A DNA stretch of 64,000 bases from an uncultured Clostridia bacterium (GCA_947627425.1 CANQVZ010000006.1:1-64000), one strand, 5' to 3'. Counted from the stretch's first letter, positions 9,938 to 20,619 are shown. Notes: generated by a model from the letters alone, not told the origin. Numbers and translations are program-made.

Positions 9938-11038
9938 ATGGCAGACTACAGCGAGAAAAACTATATAATGTGGCTTAGCTCCGTAATGGGCATTCCCGTG
10001 GATGTAAGGCGCTCTCTGATAGAGCATTTCGGCAGCGCGGAGGAAGTGTGGAGGGCAAAAGCCAAGGATATAGTAAATTCAAAAATTTTGAGTGAAAACA
10101 GAGCCGATATGCTTATTTACAGCAGAGGCGCATACAATATGGACGGGGAGCTTGATAAGCTCTGTCGGCTGGGCGCTGATTTCATAGTCCCGGGCGACAG
10201 CGTTTATCCCGTTCAGCTCACGGCTATGCACGAGGCGCCCCTCGGACTTTATATGCTCGGAAATATGCCGACCGACACCATGCCCATGGTGAGCATAGTC
10301 GGTTCAAGGCGTGTCAGTGACTACGGCGCTATGGTGTGCAGCAAGATAGCGGGCGAGCTTGCGCACTACGGCATCACGGTGGTCAGCGGTATGGCTATGG
10401 GCATAGACGCTATTGCGCACAAGGGTGCCATAGACGCCGGAGGTAAGACAATAGCCGTTCTGGGCACGGGCATAGATGTGTGCTATCCGCCCGTGAACAG
10501 AAATCTTTACAACGAGATAAAAGCTATGGGATGCTTGCTAAGCGAATTTCCGTTCGGCACGGCTCCCAATAAATTTAATTTTCCATATAGGAACAGGATA
10601 ATAGCGGGGCTTTCGAGAGTTACGGTCGTTGTGGAGGCGGCGGAAAAGAGCGGTTCTCTCATAACTGCCGAAAGCGCCATAGAAAACAGCAGGACTGTTA
10701 TGGCTGTGCCGGGAAATATAACAAGCGCGCTGAGCAGAGGCTGCAACGAGCTGATCAGAAACGGCTGCGCGCCCGTGACCTGCACGGAGGATATTTTGGA
10801 GGCTTTGGACATAAAGCTCAATAAAAAAGAATTAAAAAATTCGGAAAAAATTTTAATTCCTCTTGCAGAAGACGAAAAAATGTTATATGATTGTATAGGC
10901 TACGAGCCGATAACGATTGATGAGCTAATATCAAGATCGGATATGGATGCAAAGGAGGCAATGTGTCTTTTGACAATGCTGGAGCTTAAGGGCTGCATAC
11001 GCAGACTTTCGGGTCAGAAGATAGTAAGAAGCCTTTGA
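9938..11038 (+). CDS. dprA: DNA-processing protein DprA
   Basis: Rossmann-like DprA motifs VGSRRVSDYG, VVSGMAMGIDAIAHKGAIDAGGKTIAVLGTGID. Confidence 0.95.
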   Translation: MADYSEKNYIMWLSSVMGIPVDVRRSLIEHFGSAEEVWRAKAKDIVNSKILSENRADMLIYSRGAYNMDGELDKLCRLGADFIVPGDSVYPVQLTAMHEAPLGLYMLGNMPTDTMPMVSIVGSRRVSDYGAMVCSKIAGELAHYGITVVSGMAMGIDAIAHKGAIDAGGKTIAVLGTGIDVCYPPVNRNLYNEIKAMGCLLSEFPFGTAPNKFNFPYRNRIIAGLSRVTVVVEAAEKSGSLITAESAIENSRTVMAVPGNITSALSRGCNELIRNGCAPVTCTEDILEALDIKLNKKELKNSEKILIPLAEDEKMLYDCIGYEPITIDELISRSDMDAKEAMCLLTMLELKGCIRRLSGQKIVRSL

Positions 11039-11084
11039 TATATGAATTTCGGAGAGTTATAAAGGGGCATTTCGGGAGGATATA

Positions 11085-13205
11085 ATGAGTACAAAAAAGA
11101 CAGAAACGGCAAAAAAGGAAAGCAAGTCTTCAAAGAAGAAGTACCTTGTTATTGTGGAGTCGCCTGCAAAGGCAAAGACGCTCAAAAAGTTTCTCGGTTC
11201 AAATTATAAGATAGAGGCGTCCGTGGGACATATACGCGACCTTCCCAAGAGCGAGCTGGGAATAGACATAGACAATGACTTTGAGCCTAAATATATAACA
11301 ATAAGAGGCAAGGGCGAGCTTCTTGCAAAGCTCAGAAAAGAGGTAAAGACGGCGGATAAGGTCTATCTTGCCACAGACCCCGACCGTGAGGGAGAGGCAA
11401 TAAGCTGGCATCTTCTCTTTGCTTTAAAGCTTGACCCTGCCAAGACATACAGAATAACCTTCAACGAGATAACAAAGAACGCCGTCAAGAAGTCCATAAA
11501 GGAAGCAAGGGAAATAGATATGGACCTTGTGGACGCGCAGCAGGCAAGGCGCGCTCTTGACAGGATAGTGGGCTACAAGATAAGCCCCCTTCTCTGGAAA
11601 AAGGTAAAAAAGGGCTTAAGCGCGGGCAGAGTGCAGTCCGTCGCCTTAAGGCTCATATGCGACAGAGATGAAGAGATAGAAAACTTTATTCCCAAGGAAT
11701 ATTGGACAATAGACGCCGACCTTAAAACAGAAGCCGGCAAGAGCTTTACCGCCAGATTTTACGGCGATGCAAAGGGCAAGCTTGAGCTTCCCGACAAGGG
11801 CGAAACGGATAAGGTGGTAAAGTGCGCGGAGAAAAACGGCTTTACAGTAAAGTCCGTCAAAAAAGGCACAAGGACAAAAAATCCGCCCGCGCCTTTCACA
11901 ACAAGTACAATGCAGCAGGAGGCTTCAAAGCTTTTTAACTTCGGTTCGCTGAAGACAATGAGCACCGCTCAGCAGCTCTACGAGGGAATCGATATAAAGG
12001 GCGAGGGCACAGTCGGTCTTGTTTCTTACATCAGGACGGACTCCGTAAGAATAGCGGACGAGGCATACGAGGAGGCTGTAAAATATATATCCGATGCCTT
12101 CGGCGGCGATTATATTAAGGAAAGAAGACAGCATAAGACGGACGCAAGGGCGCAGGACGCTCACGAGGCTATAAGACCCACATCGGTCTACAGAACGCCC
12201 GACAGCATAAAGGACAGTCTCACAAGAGATCAATACAGGCTCTATAAGCTCATCTGGGAGAGATTTACCGCAAGCCAGATGCCTGCGGCGCTCTACACCA
12301 CGGTGAGCGCGGACATAAGCTCGGATAAATATGTATTCAGGGCTACCGGCTCGTCGCTTAAGTTCGACGGCTATTTGAGAGTGTACAAAAAGAACGAGGA
12401 AAAGCAGGAGGAGGGCGCTATGCCCGAGCTGACGGAGGGCGAGAAGCTTTCCGTAAGGGAGATAAAGCCTGATCGTCACTTTACACAGCCTCCCGCAAGA
12501 TATTCCGAGTCCCTTCTTATAAAGACGCTTGAGGATATAGGCGTGGGAAGACCCTCCACCTATGCTCCCACAATATCGGTCATACAGCAGAGAGACTATG
12601 TCACAAAGGAAAACAAGGTCTTTTATGCAACCGAGCTTGGAGAGATAGTAAACGAGATAATAAAAAATAACTTCGGAGATATCGTCAACACGGAGTTTAC
12701 GGCGGATATGGAAACGGCTCTGGATATGGTGGAAGAGGGCAAAATGGAGTGGAAGGAAATCCTAAGGAATTTCTATCCCGTTTTCAAAAGGCTCCTCGAC
12801 GAGGCTGAAAGCAAGGTCGAAAATGTAGAGATACCCGATGTGGTAACTGATGTTATCTGTGAGGAATGCGGCAGAAATATGGTCATAAAATACGGTCGCT
12901 ACGGCAAATTCCTCGCCTGTCCCGGTTTCCCCGAATGCAGGAACACAAAGCCTCTTTTTGAGGAGGCGGGAGTCAATTGTCCTCTCTGCGGAGGCAAGGT
13001 AATAGTCAAAAAGACCAAGAAGGGCAGACGCTATTACGGCTGCGAAAACAATCCCGAATGCTCTCTTATGCTCTGGAACAAGCCTACGGGCGAAAAATGT
13101 CCCGAATGCGGCTCTCCCCTTGTGGAAAAAGGCACAAGGGCTGTAAGAGTGACCTGCAGCAACGGAGAGTGCGGCTATACAAAGGAAAAGAAAGAGGCAA
13201 AATAA
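11085..13205 (+). CDS. topA: DNA topoisomerase I
   Basis: Toprim (VIVESPAKAKTL, DPDREGEAISWHL), active-site YIRTDS, C-terminal Cys4 zinc ribbons. Confidence 0.97.
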   Translation: MSTKKTETAKKESKSSKKKYLVIVESPAKAKTLKKFLGSNYKIEASVGHIRDLPKSELGIDIDNDFEPKYITIRGKGELLAKLRKEVKTADKVYLATDPDREGEAISWHLLFALKLDPAKTYRITFNEITKNAVKKSIKEAREIDMDLVDAQQARRALDRIVGYKISPLLWKKVKKGLSAGRVQSVALRLICDRDEEIENFIPKEYWTIDADLKTEAGKSFTARFYGDAKGKLELPDKGETDKVVKCAEKNGFTVKSVKKGTRTKNPPAPFTTSTMQQEASKLFNFGSLKTMSTAQQLYEGIDIKGEGTVGLVSYIRTDSVRIADEAYEEAVKYISDAFGGDYIKERRQHKTDARAQDAHEAIRPTSVYRTPDSIKDSLTRDQYRLYKLIWERFTASQMPAALYTTVSADISSDKYVFRATGSSLKFDGYLRVYKKNEEKQEEGAMPELTEGEKLSVREIKPDRHFTQPPARYSESLLIKTLEDIGVGRPSTYAPTISVIQQRDYVTKENKVFYATELGEIVNEIIKNNFGDIVNTEFTADMETALDMVEEGKMEWKEILRNFYPVFKRLLDEAESKVENVEIPDVVTDVICEECGRNMVIKYGRYGKFLACPGFPECRNTKPLFEEAGVNCPLCGGKVIVKKTKKGRRYYGCENNPECSLMLWNKPTGEKCPECGSPLVEKGTRAVRVTCSNGECGYTKEKKEAK

Positions 13206-13217
13206 GAGGCTGAAGCA

Positions 13218-13787
13218 ATGAAGGAATATACGGACAGAGTAAGGGTACTCTCGGAGGCTATGGCGGAAAGCTCCTCATCAACATTGTTTTCAATAGTCGA
13301 AAGAGAGCTGAACACAAGGCTGACCGCCATAATTGGCGGCAAAAAGGTATACGGCGGCGAGATATACGGCTCCAGGATAAAAATAGACGGTATCGTGCTC
13401 TGTTCGGAATATAATGTCCTGAGAGCCAATTACAATTATCTTGTGCTTGCTCTTGGTATAATAAATGAAAAAATAAAGCTCGAAAAAATGACATCGCTTT
13501 ACAAGGGCGTTGTGGATTCCGCCCTGAACGGGCTGACATATAACGAGCTGGAAGGGGTGTACGGCGCGCTTTCAATGCTGGAGAGCGGTTCGGGCGTTGT
13601 GGTCACGAGCGGCGTTTCAAAAAGCATGGGCATAGCGCGCTCGGCTGTCATAAACGGACTAAGAAAGCTGGAATGCGCGGGAATACTGGAAATGCGCTCA
13701 AGAGGCGCGCAGGGAACAGCCATAAGGATATTATACCGCGACATAGTGCCGGCATTACAAATGAAAAGAGGAGATATAAATGAATGA
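13218..13787 (+). CDS. codY: GTP-sensing global repressor CodY (short form)
   Basis: C-terminal wHTH GVSKSMGIARSAVINGLRKLECAGILEMRSRGAQGTAIRIL matches CodY. Downstream of topA. Confidence 0.85.
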   Translation: MKEYTDRVRVLSEAMAESSSSTLFSIVERELNTRLTAIIGGKKVYGGEIYGSRIKIDGIVLCSEYNVLRANYNYLVLALGIINEKIKLEKMTSLYKGVVDSALNGLTYNELEGVYGALSMLESGSGVVVTSGVSKSMGIARSAVINGLRKLECAGILEMRSRGAQGTAIRILYRDIVPALQMKRGDINE

Positions 13788-14253
13788 TATAAAGCTTTAT
13801 CGCAGACGGTATATACCCGATGAGCTTGTGTATCTCAAGGATGATGAAATAATATCGGCGGACGAACACAGGGTCATAACGCGTTGGAGGGTCTTAAGAC
13901 CCAGAAAGGACTTCAGCCACGGCGCTTCTTGTTATTTCATTGACGAGGGCATAAAGGTGAGCAAGTTCTTAAACGACAGGGATGAGCTTGTGTATTGGTA
14001 CTGCGATGTCATAGACACCGAGATATCGCCCGACAAAAGTACATATACCTTCAACGACCTTCTCATAGACGTTATAGTGTATGAAGACGGCTTTGTAAAG
14101 GTAATGGATCTTGACGAAATAGGGCAGGCGCTCGAAAAAAAGCTCATAGACGACAGCCTTATAATAAAGGCTGCAAAGAGAGCGGCTCATCTGCTCGATG
14201 TCATATACAAGGGAAAATTTGAGGAATACATAAAATATATCAGAGAGGTTTGA
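13780..14253 (+). CDS. DUF402 domain protein
   Basis: DUF402-like pattern (YFIDEGIKVSKFL...WYCDVIDTEI...YTFNDLLIDVIVYEDGFVKVMDLDEI). Confidence 0.75.
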   Translation: MNDIKLYRRRYIPDELVYLKDDEIISADEHRVITRWRVLRPRKDFSHGASCYFIDEGIKVSKFLNDRDELVYWYCDVIDTEISPDKSTYTFNDLLIDVIVYEDGFVKVMDLDEIGQALEKKLIDDSLIIKAAKRAAHLLDVIYKGKFEEYIKYIREV

Positions 14254-14254
14254 T

Positions 14255-14959
14255 ATGGCGCTTAACAACGACGCCAACGGCGGACACAGGCAAAGAGTAA
14301 GGGAAAGATATATACAGGCGGGGAATTTTGACAATTTTCAGGACTATGAGGTGCTGGAAATGATGCTCTTTTATGTCTATCCCAGACGGGACACAAAGCC
14401 TATAGCAAAAAAGCTCATAATGATGTACGGCTCCTTGTCGGGAGTTCTCAATACCGAGCCCGAAAGGCTCATGAAGGAGGCGGGACTCACCGAAAATGTC
14501 GCCGTTTATCTTTCCATGTTCCCGCCCGTGATGCGCAAGCACGTGGACAGCTTCTACAAGAGGGGAACGGTCATAGACCATTTTTTGCCCGCCTACAATG
14601 CGCTTTCACAGCTTTTGCTGGCTCAGAAGTTTGAAAGCCTTTACCTTATGTCGCTGGATATAAACAAAAAGCTCATATCCATAGACAGGATGGGCGACGG
14701 AAACAGCAGCTGCGTAAATATCAACTGCGACGAAATTTATAAAAAGGCTATATTGAATAATGCCTCTTATGTAATAATAGCGCATAATCACCCCGGCGGA
14801 ACGAGCGAGCCGTCAAGGAGCGATATGAATATGACGGAGGCGCTCAACGAGGGCTTCAACGCTCTTGGCATAAGGCTTATGGACCATATCATAATATGCG
14901 GGCGAAGCTATTTCAGCTTTGCAAAGGAAAGATACTGCGGACTGACATATAAAAAATAA
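14255..14959 (+). CDS. radC: RadC family JAB-domain protein
   Basis: JAMM motif IIAHNHPGGTSEPSRSD. Confidence 0.93.
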   Translation: MALNNDANGGHRQRVRERYIQAGNFDNFQDYEVLEMMLFYVYPRRDTKPIAKKLIMMYGSLSGVLNTEPERLMKEAGLTENVAVYLSMFPPVMRKHVDSFYKRGTVIDHFLPAYNALSQLLLAQKFESLYLMSLDINKKLISIDRMGDGNSSCVNINCDEIYKKAILNNASYVIIAHNHPGGTSEPSRSDMNMTEALNEGFNALGIRLMDHIIICGRSYFSFAKERYCGLTYKK

Positions 14960-14987
14960 ACACATAAGAAAAATTTTTTCGGGAGGT

Positions 14988-15197
14988 ATGAGTATGCCAA
15001 AAAAGCTTTACAGAAACACAAACAACAAAATGATAGGCGGAGTTTGTTCGGGACTTGCCGATTATTTTTCGTTAGATCCCACGGTAGTGCGCCTTTTGTG
15101 GATCATACTTGCCGTATGCTCTATAAGCGGTCTTTTCTGGGTCTATATAATATGCTGGGTGATAATCCCCGCAGATGACAATATAATAGACAATTAA
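14988..15197 (+). CDS. PspC domain protein
   Basis: KKLYRNTNNKMIGGVCSGLADYFSLDPTVVRLLWIIL is a PspC domain. Confidence 0.92.
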   Translation: MSMPKKLYRNTNNKMIGGVCSGLADYFSLDPTVVRLLWIILAVCSISGLFWVYIICWVIIPADDNIIDN

Positions 15198-15229
15198 TTA
15201 ACTTATCATAAACAAGGAGGAAGCATAAA

Positions 15230-16612
15230 ATGGAAAAAACGATGGAGAAAATCGTGGCGCTTGCCAAGGCGAGAGGCTTTGTTTACCCCGGCTCGGAGAT
15301 ATACGGCGGTCTTGCCAATTCATGGGACTACGGTCCTTTGGGCGTAGAGCTTAAAAATAATGTCAAAAGGGCATGGTGGAAGAAGTTTATACAGGAAAGC
15401 CCCTATAATGTGGGCGTAGACTGCGCCATACTCATGAATCCGGAGGTATGGGTAGCTTCGGGTCATGTGGGCGGCTTCAACGATCCTCTCATGGACTGCA
15501 AGGAGTGCAAGGAGCGCTTCAGAGCCGACAACATAATAGAGGATTACAACAAGGCAAACGGCATAGAGGGCGGAGCAGACGGCTGGACAAACGAGCAGAT
15601 GACGGAATATATCGAAAAGAACAATATCCCCTGTCCAAGCTGCGGAGCGCATAATTTCACCGACATAAGACAGTTCAACCTTATGTTCAAGACACACGCG
15701 GGCGTTACAGAGGATGCAAAGAATGTGGTATATATGCGTCCCGAGACCGCTCAGGGCATATTCGTAAACTTCAAGAACGTACAGAGGACCTCCAGAAAGA
15801 AGATACCCTTCGGTATAGGTCAGATAGGCAAGTCCTTCAGAAACGAGATAACTCCCGGCAACTTTATTTTCAGGACAAGAGAGTTCGAGCAGATGGAGCT
15901 TGAATTTTTCTGCAAGCCCGGCACGGAGCTGGAGTGGTTCGGTTACTGGAAGGAATTTTGCACAAAGTGGCTCTTGAGCCTCAATATAGCAGAGAAGAAC
16001 ATAGTTTTGAGAGATCACGACCCCGCGGAGCTTGCGCACTACAGCAACGCCACCACGGATATAGAGTATATGTTCCCATTCGGCAAGGGCGAGCTCTGGG
16101 GAATAGCCTCCAGAACGGACTTCGACCTCAAGGCTCATCAGGAGCATTCGGGCGAGGCTATGGATTACTTCGATCCCGCCACGAACGAAAAATATGTGCC
16201 TTATTGTATAGAGCCCTCGCTCGGCGCAGACAGAGTAACGCTTGCCTTCCTCTGCGAGGCATACGACGAGGAGGAGCTCGAGGGCGGAGATGTGAGAACG
16301 GTGCTCCGTTTCCATCCTGCGCTTGCGCCCTTTAAGGCAGCCATATTGCCCCTTTCAAAGAAGCTTTCCGAAAAGGCGGGCGAGGTATACGCCATGCTTT
16401 CAAAGGACTTTGCCTGTGACTTCGACGACTCTCAGTCCATAGGCAAGAGATACAGACGACAGGACGAGATAGGCACGCCGTTTTGTATCACATATGACTT
16501 TGACACCGAAACGGACGGCTGCGTTACCGTGAGAGACAGGGACAGCATGGAACAGGAGAGAGTTCCCGTATCTAAGCTTAGGGACTATTTGATGAGCAAA
16601 ATAGAGTTCTGA
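15230..16612 (+). CDS. glyS: Glycyl-tRNA synthetase (single-chain type)
   Basis: Class II aaRS motifs; [44 protein letters not shown]. Confidence 0.97.
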   Translation: MEKTMEKIVALAKARGFVYPGSEIYGGLANSWDYGPLGVELKNNVKRAWWKKFIQESPYNVGVDCAILMNPEVWVASGHVGGFNDPLMDCKECKERFRADNIIEDYNKANGIEGGADGWTNEQMTEYIEKNNIPCPSCGAHNFTDIRQFNLMFKTHAGVTEDAKNVVYMRPETAQGIFVNFKNVQRTSRKKIPFGIGQIGKSFRNEITPGNFIFRTREFEQMELEFFCKPGTELEWFGYWKEFCTKWLLSLNIAEKNIVLRDHDPAELAHYSNATTDIEYMFPFGKGELWGIASRTDFDLKAHQEHSGEAMDYFDPATNEKYVPYCIEPSLGADRVTLAFLCEAYDEEELEGGDVRTVLRFHPALAPFKAAILPLSKKLSEKAGEVYAMLSKDFACDFDDSQSIGKRYRRQDEIGTPFCITYDFDTETDGCVTVRDRDSMEQERVPVSKLRDYLMSKIEF

Positions 16613-16632
16613 TAAAATTTTGTACAATTTTC

Positions 16633-16672
16633 ACAGAGGACAGGGCAAAATATGCTCCTGTCCTCTTTTAAA
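16633..16672 (+). terminator. Terminator-like hairpin after glyS
   Basis: GAGGACAGGgcaaaatatgctCCTGTCCTCTTTT. Confidence 0.7.
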
Positions 16673-16727
16673 TAGGTTTTACAATTGTTAAAATTTTGTT
16701 TATTTGTCTTTAAGTGCAAAAAAAAGC

Positions 16728-16755
16728 TTGCAAAATATGCTGATTGTGCTATAAT
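16728..16755 (+). promoter_or_regulatory. Sigma-A-like promoter of ppdK
   Basis: TTGCAA-N16-TATAAT. Confidence 0.5.
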
Positions 16756-16803
16756 AGATAAATGATAATGGAAACTCTAGTCAAAAATCGGAGGAAACAG
16801 GAA

Positions 16804-19434
16804 ATGGAAAAGAAATTTGTTTACTTATTCTCAGAGGGTAACGGAAAAATGAGAGAGCTTCTCGGCGGAAAGGGCGCTAACCTTGCCGAGATGACCAATC
16901 TTGGTATGCCCGTTCCGCAGGGCTTTACCATCACAACTGAGGCTTGTACTCAGTATTATGAGGACAACGAAACCATTAACGAGGAGATCCAGGCTCAGAT
17001 AATGGAGTACATCGGCAAGATGGAGGAGATCACGGGCAAGAAGTTCGGCGATCTTGAAAATCCTCTCCTTGTGTCTGTTCGTTCGGGCGCAAGAGCGTCT
17101 ATGCCCGGTATGATGGATACTATCCTCAACCTCGGTCTTAATGACGAGGTAGTTGTTTCATTTGCAAAGAAGACGGGCAATCCCAGATTTGCTTATGACT
17201 CCTACAGAAGATTTATACAGATGTATTCGGACGTAGTTATGGAGGTCGGCAAGAAGTATTTTGAACAGCTCATCGACGACATGAAGGAAAATAAGGGCGT
17301 TAAGCTCGATACAGAGCTTGATGCAGACGACCTTAAGGAGCTTGCGGAGCAGTTCAAGGCGGAATACAAGGCTAAGATAGGCACAGACTTCCCGTCCGAT
17401 CCCAAGGAGCAGCTCATGGGCGCCATAAAGGCTGTATTCCGTTCATGGAATAACCCCAGAGCTATTTACTACAGAAGAATGAACGATATCCCCGGTTCAT
17501 GGGGCACTGCCGTAAACGTACAGTCTATGGTATTCGGCAACATGGGCGATACCTCCGGCACGGGCGTTGCATTCACAAGAAATCCCGCTACGGGCGAGAA
17601 GAAGCTCTACGGCGAGTTCCTTATGAACGCTCAGGGCGAGGATGTTGTTGCGGGCGTAAGAACACCCCAGACAATAGACCAGCTCAGAGATGTAATGCCG
17701 GAGGTATACACTCAGTTTGTGGACATCTGTTCAAGACTTGAAAATCACTACAGAGATATGCAGGATATGGAGTTCACCATCGAGAACAAGAAGCTCTATA
17801 TGCTCCAGACCAGAAACGGCAAGAGAACGGCAGGCGCTGCTTTAAAGATCGCCTGTGACCTTGTTGACGAGGGTATGATAACTCCTCAGGAGGCTGTCTG
17901 CATGATAGATCCCAAGCAGCTTGACGCTCTCCTTCATCCTCAGTTCGATGCAGAGGCTTTGAAGGCTGCAAAGCCCATAGCTTCAGCTCTTGCGGCATCT
18001 CCGGGCGCTGCCTGCGGTAGGATAGTGTTCACTGCAGATGACGCAGTTGCATGGGCTAAGACAGGCGAGAAGGTCGTTCTTGTAAGACTTGAGACCTCAC
18101 CCGAGGATATAGAGGGTATGAACTACGCTCAGGGTATACTTACGGTAAGAGGCGGTATGACTTCTCATGCAGCCGTTGTTGCAAGAGGTATGGGTACCTG
18201 CTGTGTATCGGGCTGCGGCGTTATAAAGATGGACGAAGAGAACAAGAAGTTCGAGCTTGCGGGCAAGACCTACACGGAGGGCGACTGGATTTCTCTTGAC
18301 GGCTCAACGGGCAACATTTACGGCGAGGCTATAAAGACCGTTCCCGCATCAATAGGCGGCGAGTTCGGCAGAATTATGGCTTGGGCAGATGAGTTCAGAG
18401 CACTCCAGGTAAGAACAAATGCAGATACTCCCAGAGATGCCGCTCAGGCTGTAGAGTTCGGCGCAGAGGGCATCGGTCTTTGCAGAACAGAGCATATGTT
18501 CTTTGATCCCGACAGAATTTCGGCTATAAGAGAAATGATATGTTCAGACACAGTAGAGGAAAGAGAGATAGCTCTTTCAAAGCTTGAACCCATGCAGCAG
18601 GGCGATTTTGAGAAGCTCTACGAAACAATGGAGGGCAAGCACGTTAACATCAGATTCCTCGATCCTCCCTTACATGAGTTCGTTCCCACAGAGGAGGAGG
18701 ACATCAAGCTCCTTGCCAAGACAAAGGGCAAGACTGTACAGGATATAAAGAATATCATAGCTTCTCTCCATGAGTTCAATCCCATGATGGGACACAGAGG
18801 CTGCCGTCTTGCGGTAACCTATCCCGAGATAGCTAAGATGCAGACTACAGCCGTTATAAAGGCTGCCATAAATGTATCTAAGAAGCATCCCGAGTGGAAC
18901 ATTGTTCCCGAAATAATGATTCCTCTCGTAGGCGAGGTAAAAGAGCTTGCATATGTAAAGGGCGTTGTTACACAGACTGCCGACGCTATAATCAAGGAGT
19001 CTGGCGTTGACCTTAAGTATAAGGTAGGTACAATGATAGAGATACCCAGAGCCGCTCTCACAGCCGATGAAATAGCTAAGGAGGCAGAGTTCTTCTCATT
19101 CGGTACAAACGACCTTACACAGATGACATTCGGCTTCTCAAGAGATGACGCGGGCAAGTTCCTCGATTCTTACTATGAGAAGAAGATATATGAGTCGGAT
19201 CCCTTCGCAAGACTTGACCAGAACGGCGTAGGCAAGCTTGTTAAGATGGCTGCCGAGCTTGGCAAGGCTACAAGACCCGACATCATGCTCGGTATCTGCG
19301 GAGAGCACGGCGGCGATCCTTCATCGGTTGAGTTCTGCCATAGGGTAGGTCTCACATATGTAAGCTGCTCACCCTATAGAGTGCCCATCGCAAGACTTGC
19401 TGCAGCACAGGCTCAGATCAAGTTCCCGAGATAA
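16804..19434 (+). CDS. ppdK: Pyruvate, phosphate dikinase
   Basis: LLGGKGANLAEMTNLGMPVPQGFTITTEAC, GGMTSHAAVVARGMGTCCVSG, GICGEHGGDPSSVEFCH. Confidence 0.97.
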   Translation: MEKKFVYLFSEGNGKMRELLGGKGANLAEMTNLGMPVPQGFTITTEACTQYYEDNETINEEIQAQIMEYIGKMEEITGKKFGDLENPLLVSVRSGARASMPGMMDTILNLGLNDEVVVSFAKKTGNPRFAYDSYRRFIQMYSDVVMEVGKKYFEQLIDDMKENKGVKLDTELDADDLKELAEQFKAEYKAKIGTDFPSDPKEQLMGAIKAVFRSWNNPRAIYYRRMNDIPGSWGTAVNVQSMVFGNMGDTSGTGVAFTRNPATGEKKLYGEFLMNAQGEDVVAGVRTPQTIDQLRDVMPEVYTQFVDICSRLENHYRDMQDMEFTIENKKLYMLQTRNGKRTAGAALKIACDLVDEGMITPQEAVCMIDPKQLDALLHPQFDAEALKAAKPIASALAASPGAACGRIVFTADDAVAWAKTGEKVVLVRLETSPEDIEGMNYAQGILTVRGGMTSHAAVVARGMGTCCVSGCGVIKMDEENKKFELAGKTYTEGDWISLDGSTGNIYGEAIKTVPASIGGEFGRIMAWADEFRALQVRTNADTPRDAAQAVEFGAEGIGLCRTEHMFFDPDRISAIREMICSDTVEEREIALSKLEPMQQGDFEKLYETMEGKHVNIRFLDPPLHEFVPTEEEDIKLLAKTKGKTVQDIKNIIASLHEFNPMMGHRGCRLAVTYPEIAKMQTTAVIKAAINVSKKHPEWNIVPEIMIPLVGEVKELAYVKGVVTQTADAIIKESGVDLKYKVGTMIEIPRAALTADEIAKEAEFFSFGTNDLTQMTFGFSRDDAGKFLDSYYEKKIYESDPFARLDQNGVGKLVKMAAELGKATRPDIMLGICGEHGGDPSSVEFCHRVGLTYVSCSPYRVPIARLAAAQAQIKFPR

Positions 19435-19452
19435 TTCAATAAATGCATTTTT

Positions 19453-19485
19453 AAAGAGCTGTCTTTTTGGACAGCTCTTTTGTGT
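19453..19485 (+). terminator. Terminator-like hairpin after ppdK
   Basis: AAAGAGCTGTCtttttgGACAGCTCTTTTGT. Confidence 0.7.
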
Positions 19486-19510
19486 TGTAACATATATATT
19501 TTTTAGCCGG

Positions 19511-19680
19511 TGCGAGCTGCTAGTCTGCCCCGCAGGGGCAGGGAGCAAATAGCTCGCACTGTAATGATTCTTTTGTGCGGTATTAATTCCACTAACCTAT
19601 GGGGCACAAAAGCCGTTAGGGGTGTGGGGCGACTCGGAACGCCCCACATTTTTTGCTTCTTTTTTAGAAAAAAAGAAGAT
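19511..19680. repeat. Multi-hairpin intergenic palindromic element
   Basis: GTGCGAGCT..CTGCCCCgcaGGGGCAG..AGCTCGCAC; TGTGGGGCGactcggaaCGCCCCACATTTTTT; CTTCTTTTTTagAAAAAAAGAAG in tandem. Confidence 0.55.
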
Positions 19681-19846
19681 AAATAATATGTAATTTATAA
19701 GAAAAAATGAATTATTTAATAGTCTGACGATTGTTCGTAAGGAAAAATTTAATATTGTAATTAATAATAATTATCCGTTGACGACTATTCCAAAATATGT
19801 TATAATTTTTTTACAGAAAAATTTTTACTCAAAGGAGGACAAAACT

Positions 19847-20386
19847 ATGAATTTAAAAGGCAGTAAGACAGAGGCTAATTTAATGGCTGCTTTCGCAGGC
19901 GAGTCTCAGGCAAGAAACAAGTATACATACTATGCAAGCAAGGCAAAGAAGGACGGCTACAACCAGATAGCCGCTATATTTGAGGAGACTGCAAACAACG
20001 AAAAGGAGCACGCTAAGATATGGTTCAAGCTTCTCCATGACGGCGGTATCCCTTCAACGGTTGAAAACTTAAAGGACGCCGCAGAGGGCGAGAACTACGA
20101 GTGGACTGATATGTACAAGACCTTCGCCGAGGAGGCAAAGGCAGAGGGCTTCACGGAGATAGCGGCGCTTTTTGAGGCTGTTGCGGCTATTGAGAAGGAG
20201 CATGAGGAAAGATATAGGAAGCTTTTGAAGAACATTGAGGACGGAATCGTATTCTCAAGAGACGGCGATATGATTTGGCAGTGCGCTAACTGCGGACATA
20301 TAGTTGTGGGCAAGAAGGCGCCCGAGGTATGCCCTGTATGCGCTCATCCTCAGAGCTATTTCCAGATCAAGGCTGAAAATTATTGA
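19847..20386 (+). CDS. rbr: Rubrerythrin
   Basis: Ferritin-like di-iron domain ([24 protein letters not shown] motifs) plus C-terminal rubredoxin CXXC pair ([23 protein letters not shown]). Confidence 0.96.
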   Translation: MNLKGSKTEANLMAAFAGESQARNKYTYYASKAKKDGYNQIAAIFEETANNEKEHAKIWFKLLHDGGIPSTVENLKDAAEGENYEWTDMYKTFAEEAKAEGFTEIAALFEAVAAIEKEHEERYRKLLKNIEDGIVFSRDGDMIWQCANCGHIVVGKKAPEVCPVCAHPQSYFQIKAENY

Positions 20387-20424
20387 TAATAGACCATTAA
20401 TTATAAAAAATTATAATATTTCAG

Positions 20425-20593
20425 CAAGACTTGCGAGCAAGTCTTGCACCCTACCACCATTTCGGCACAAAGCAAGCTTTGTTTGAAATGGTCCCCCTCC
20501 CCTGAAAGGGGAGGCAAGAACTTTGGGTTTGCCGCTGCCTCTCGGCGCCCCTTCCGGGGGAGCTGGCACCCTTAGGGTGCCTGAGGGGGCTTT
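20425..20593 (+). repeat. Dispersed structured intergenic repeat, copy A
   Basis: caagacttgcgagcaagtcttgcaccctaccaccatttcgg...ctgaggggg; shares architecture and long identical blocks with 28591-28760 and 37121-37280(-). Confidence 0.85.
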
Positions 20594-20619
20594 ATATTAT
20601 ACATTTAAAAACACGCCAA

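Noticed and set aside
15198-15229. T-box upstream of glyS
   Set aside because: Only ~30 bp separates the PspC gene from glyS; no T-box consensus seen.
15320-16315. 331-aa antisense ORF opposite glyS
   Set aside because: Overlaps a certain housekeeping gene; composition reflects codon bias of the sense strand, no RBS or recognisable domain.
20425-20593. Dispersed repeats considered as CRISPR or phage attachment sites
   Set aside because: Single copies kilobases apart, no spacer array, no cas genes or integrase nearby.
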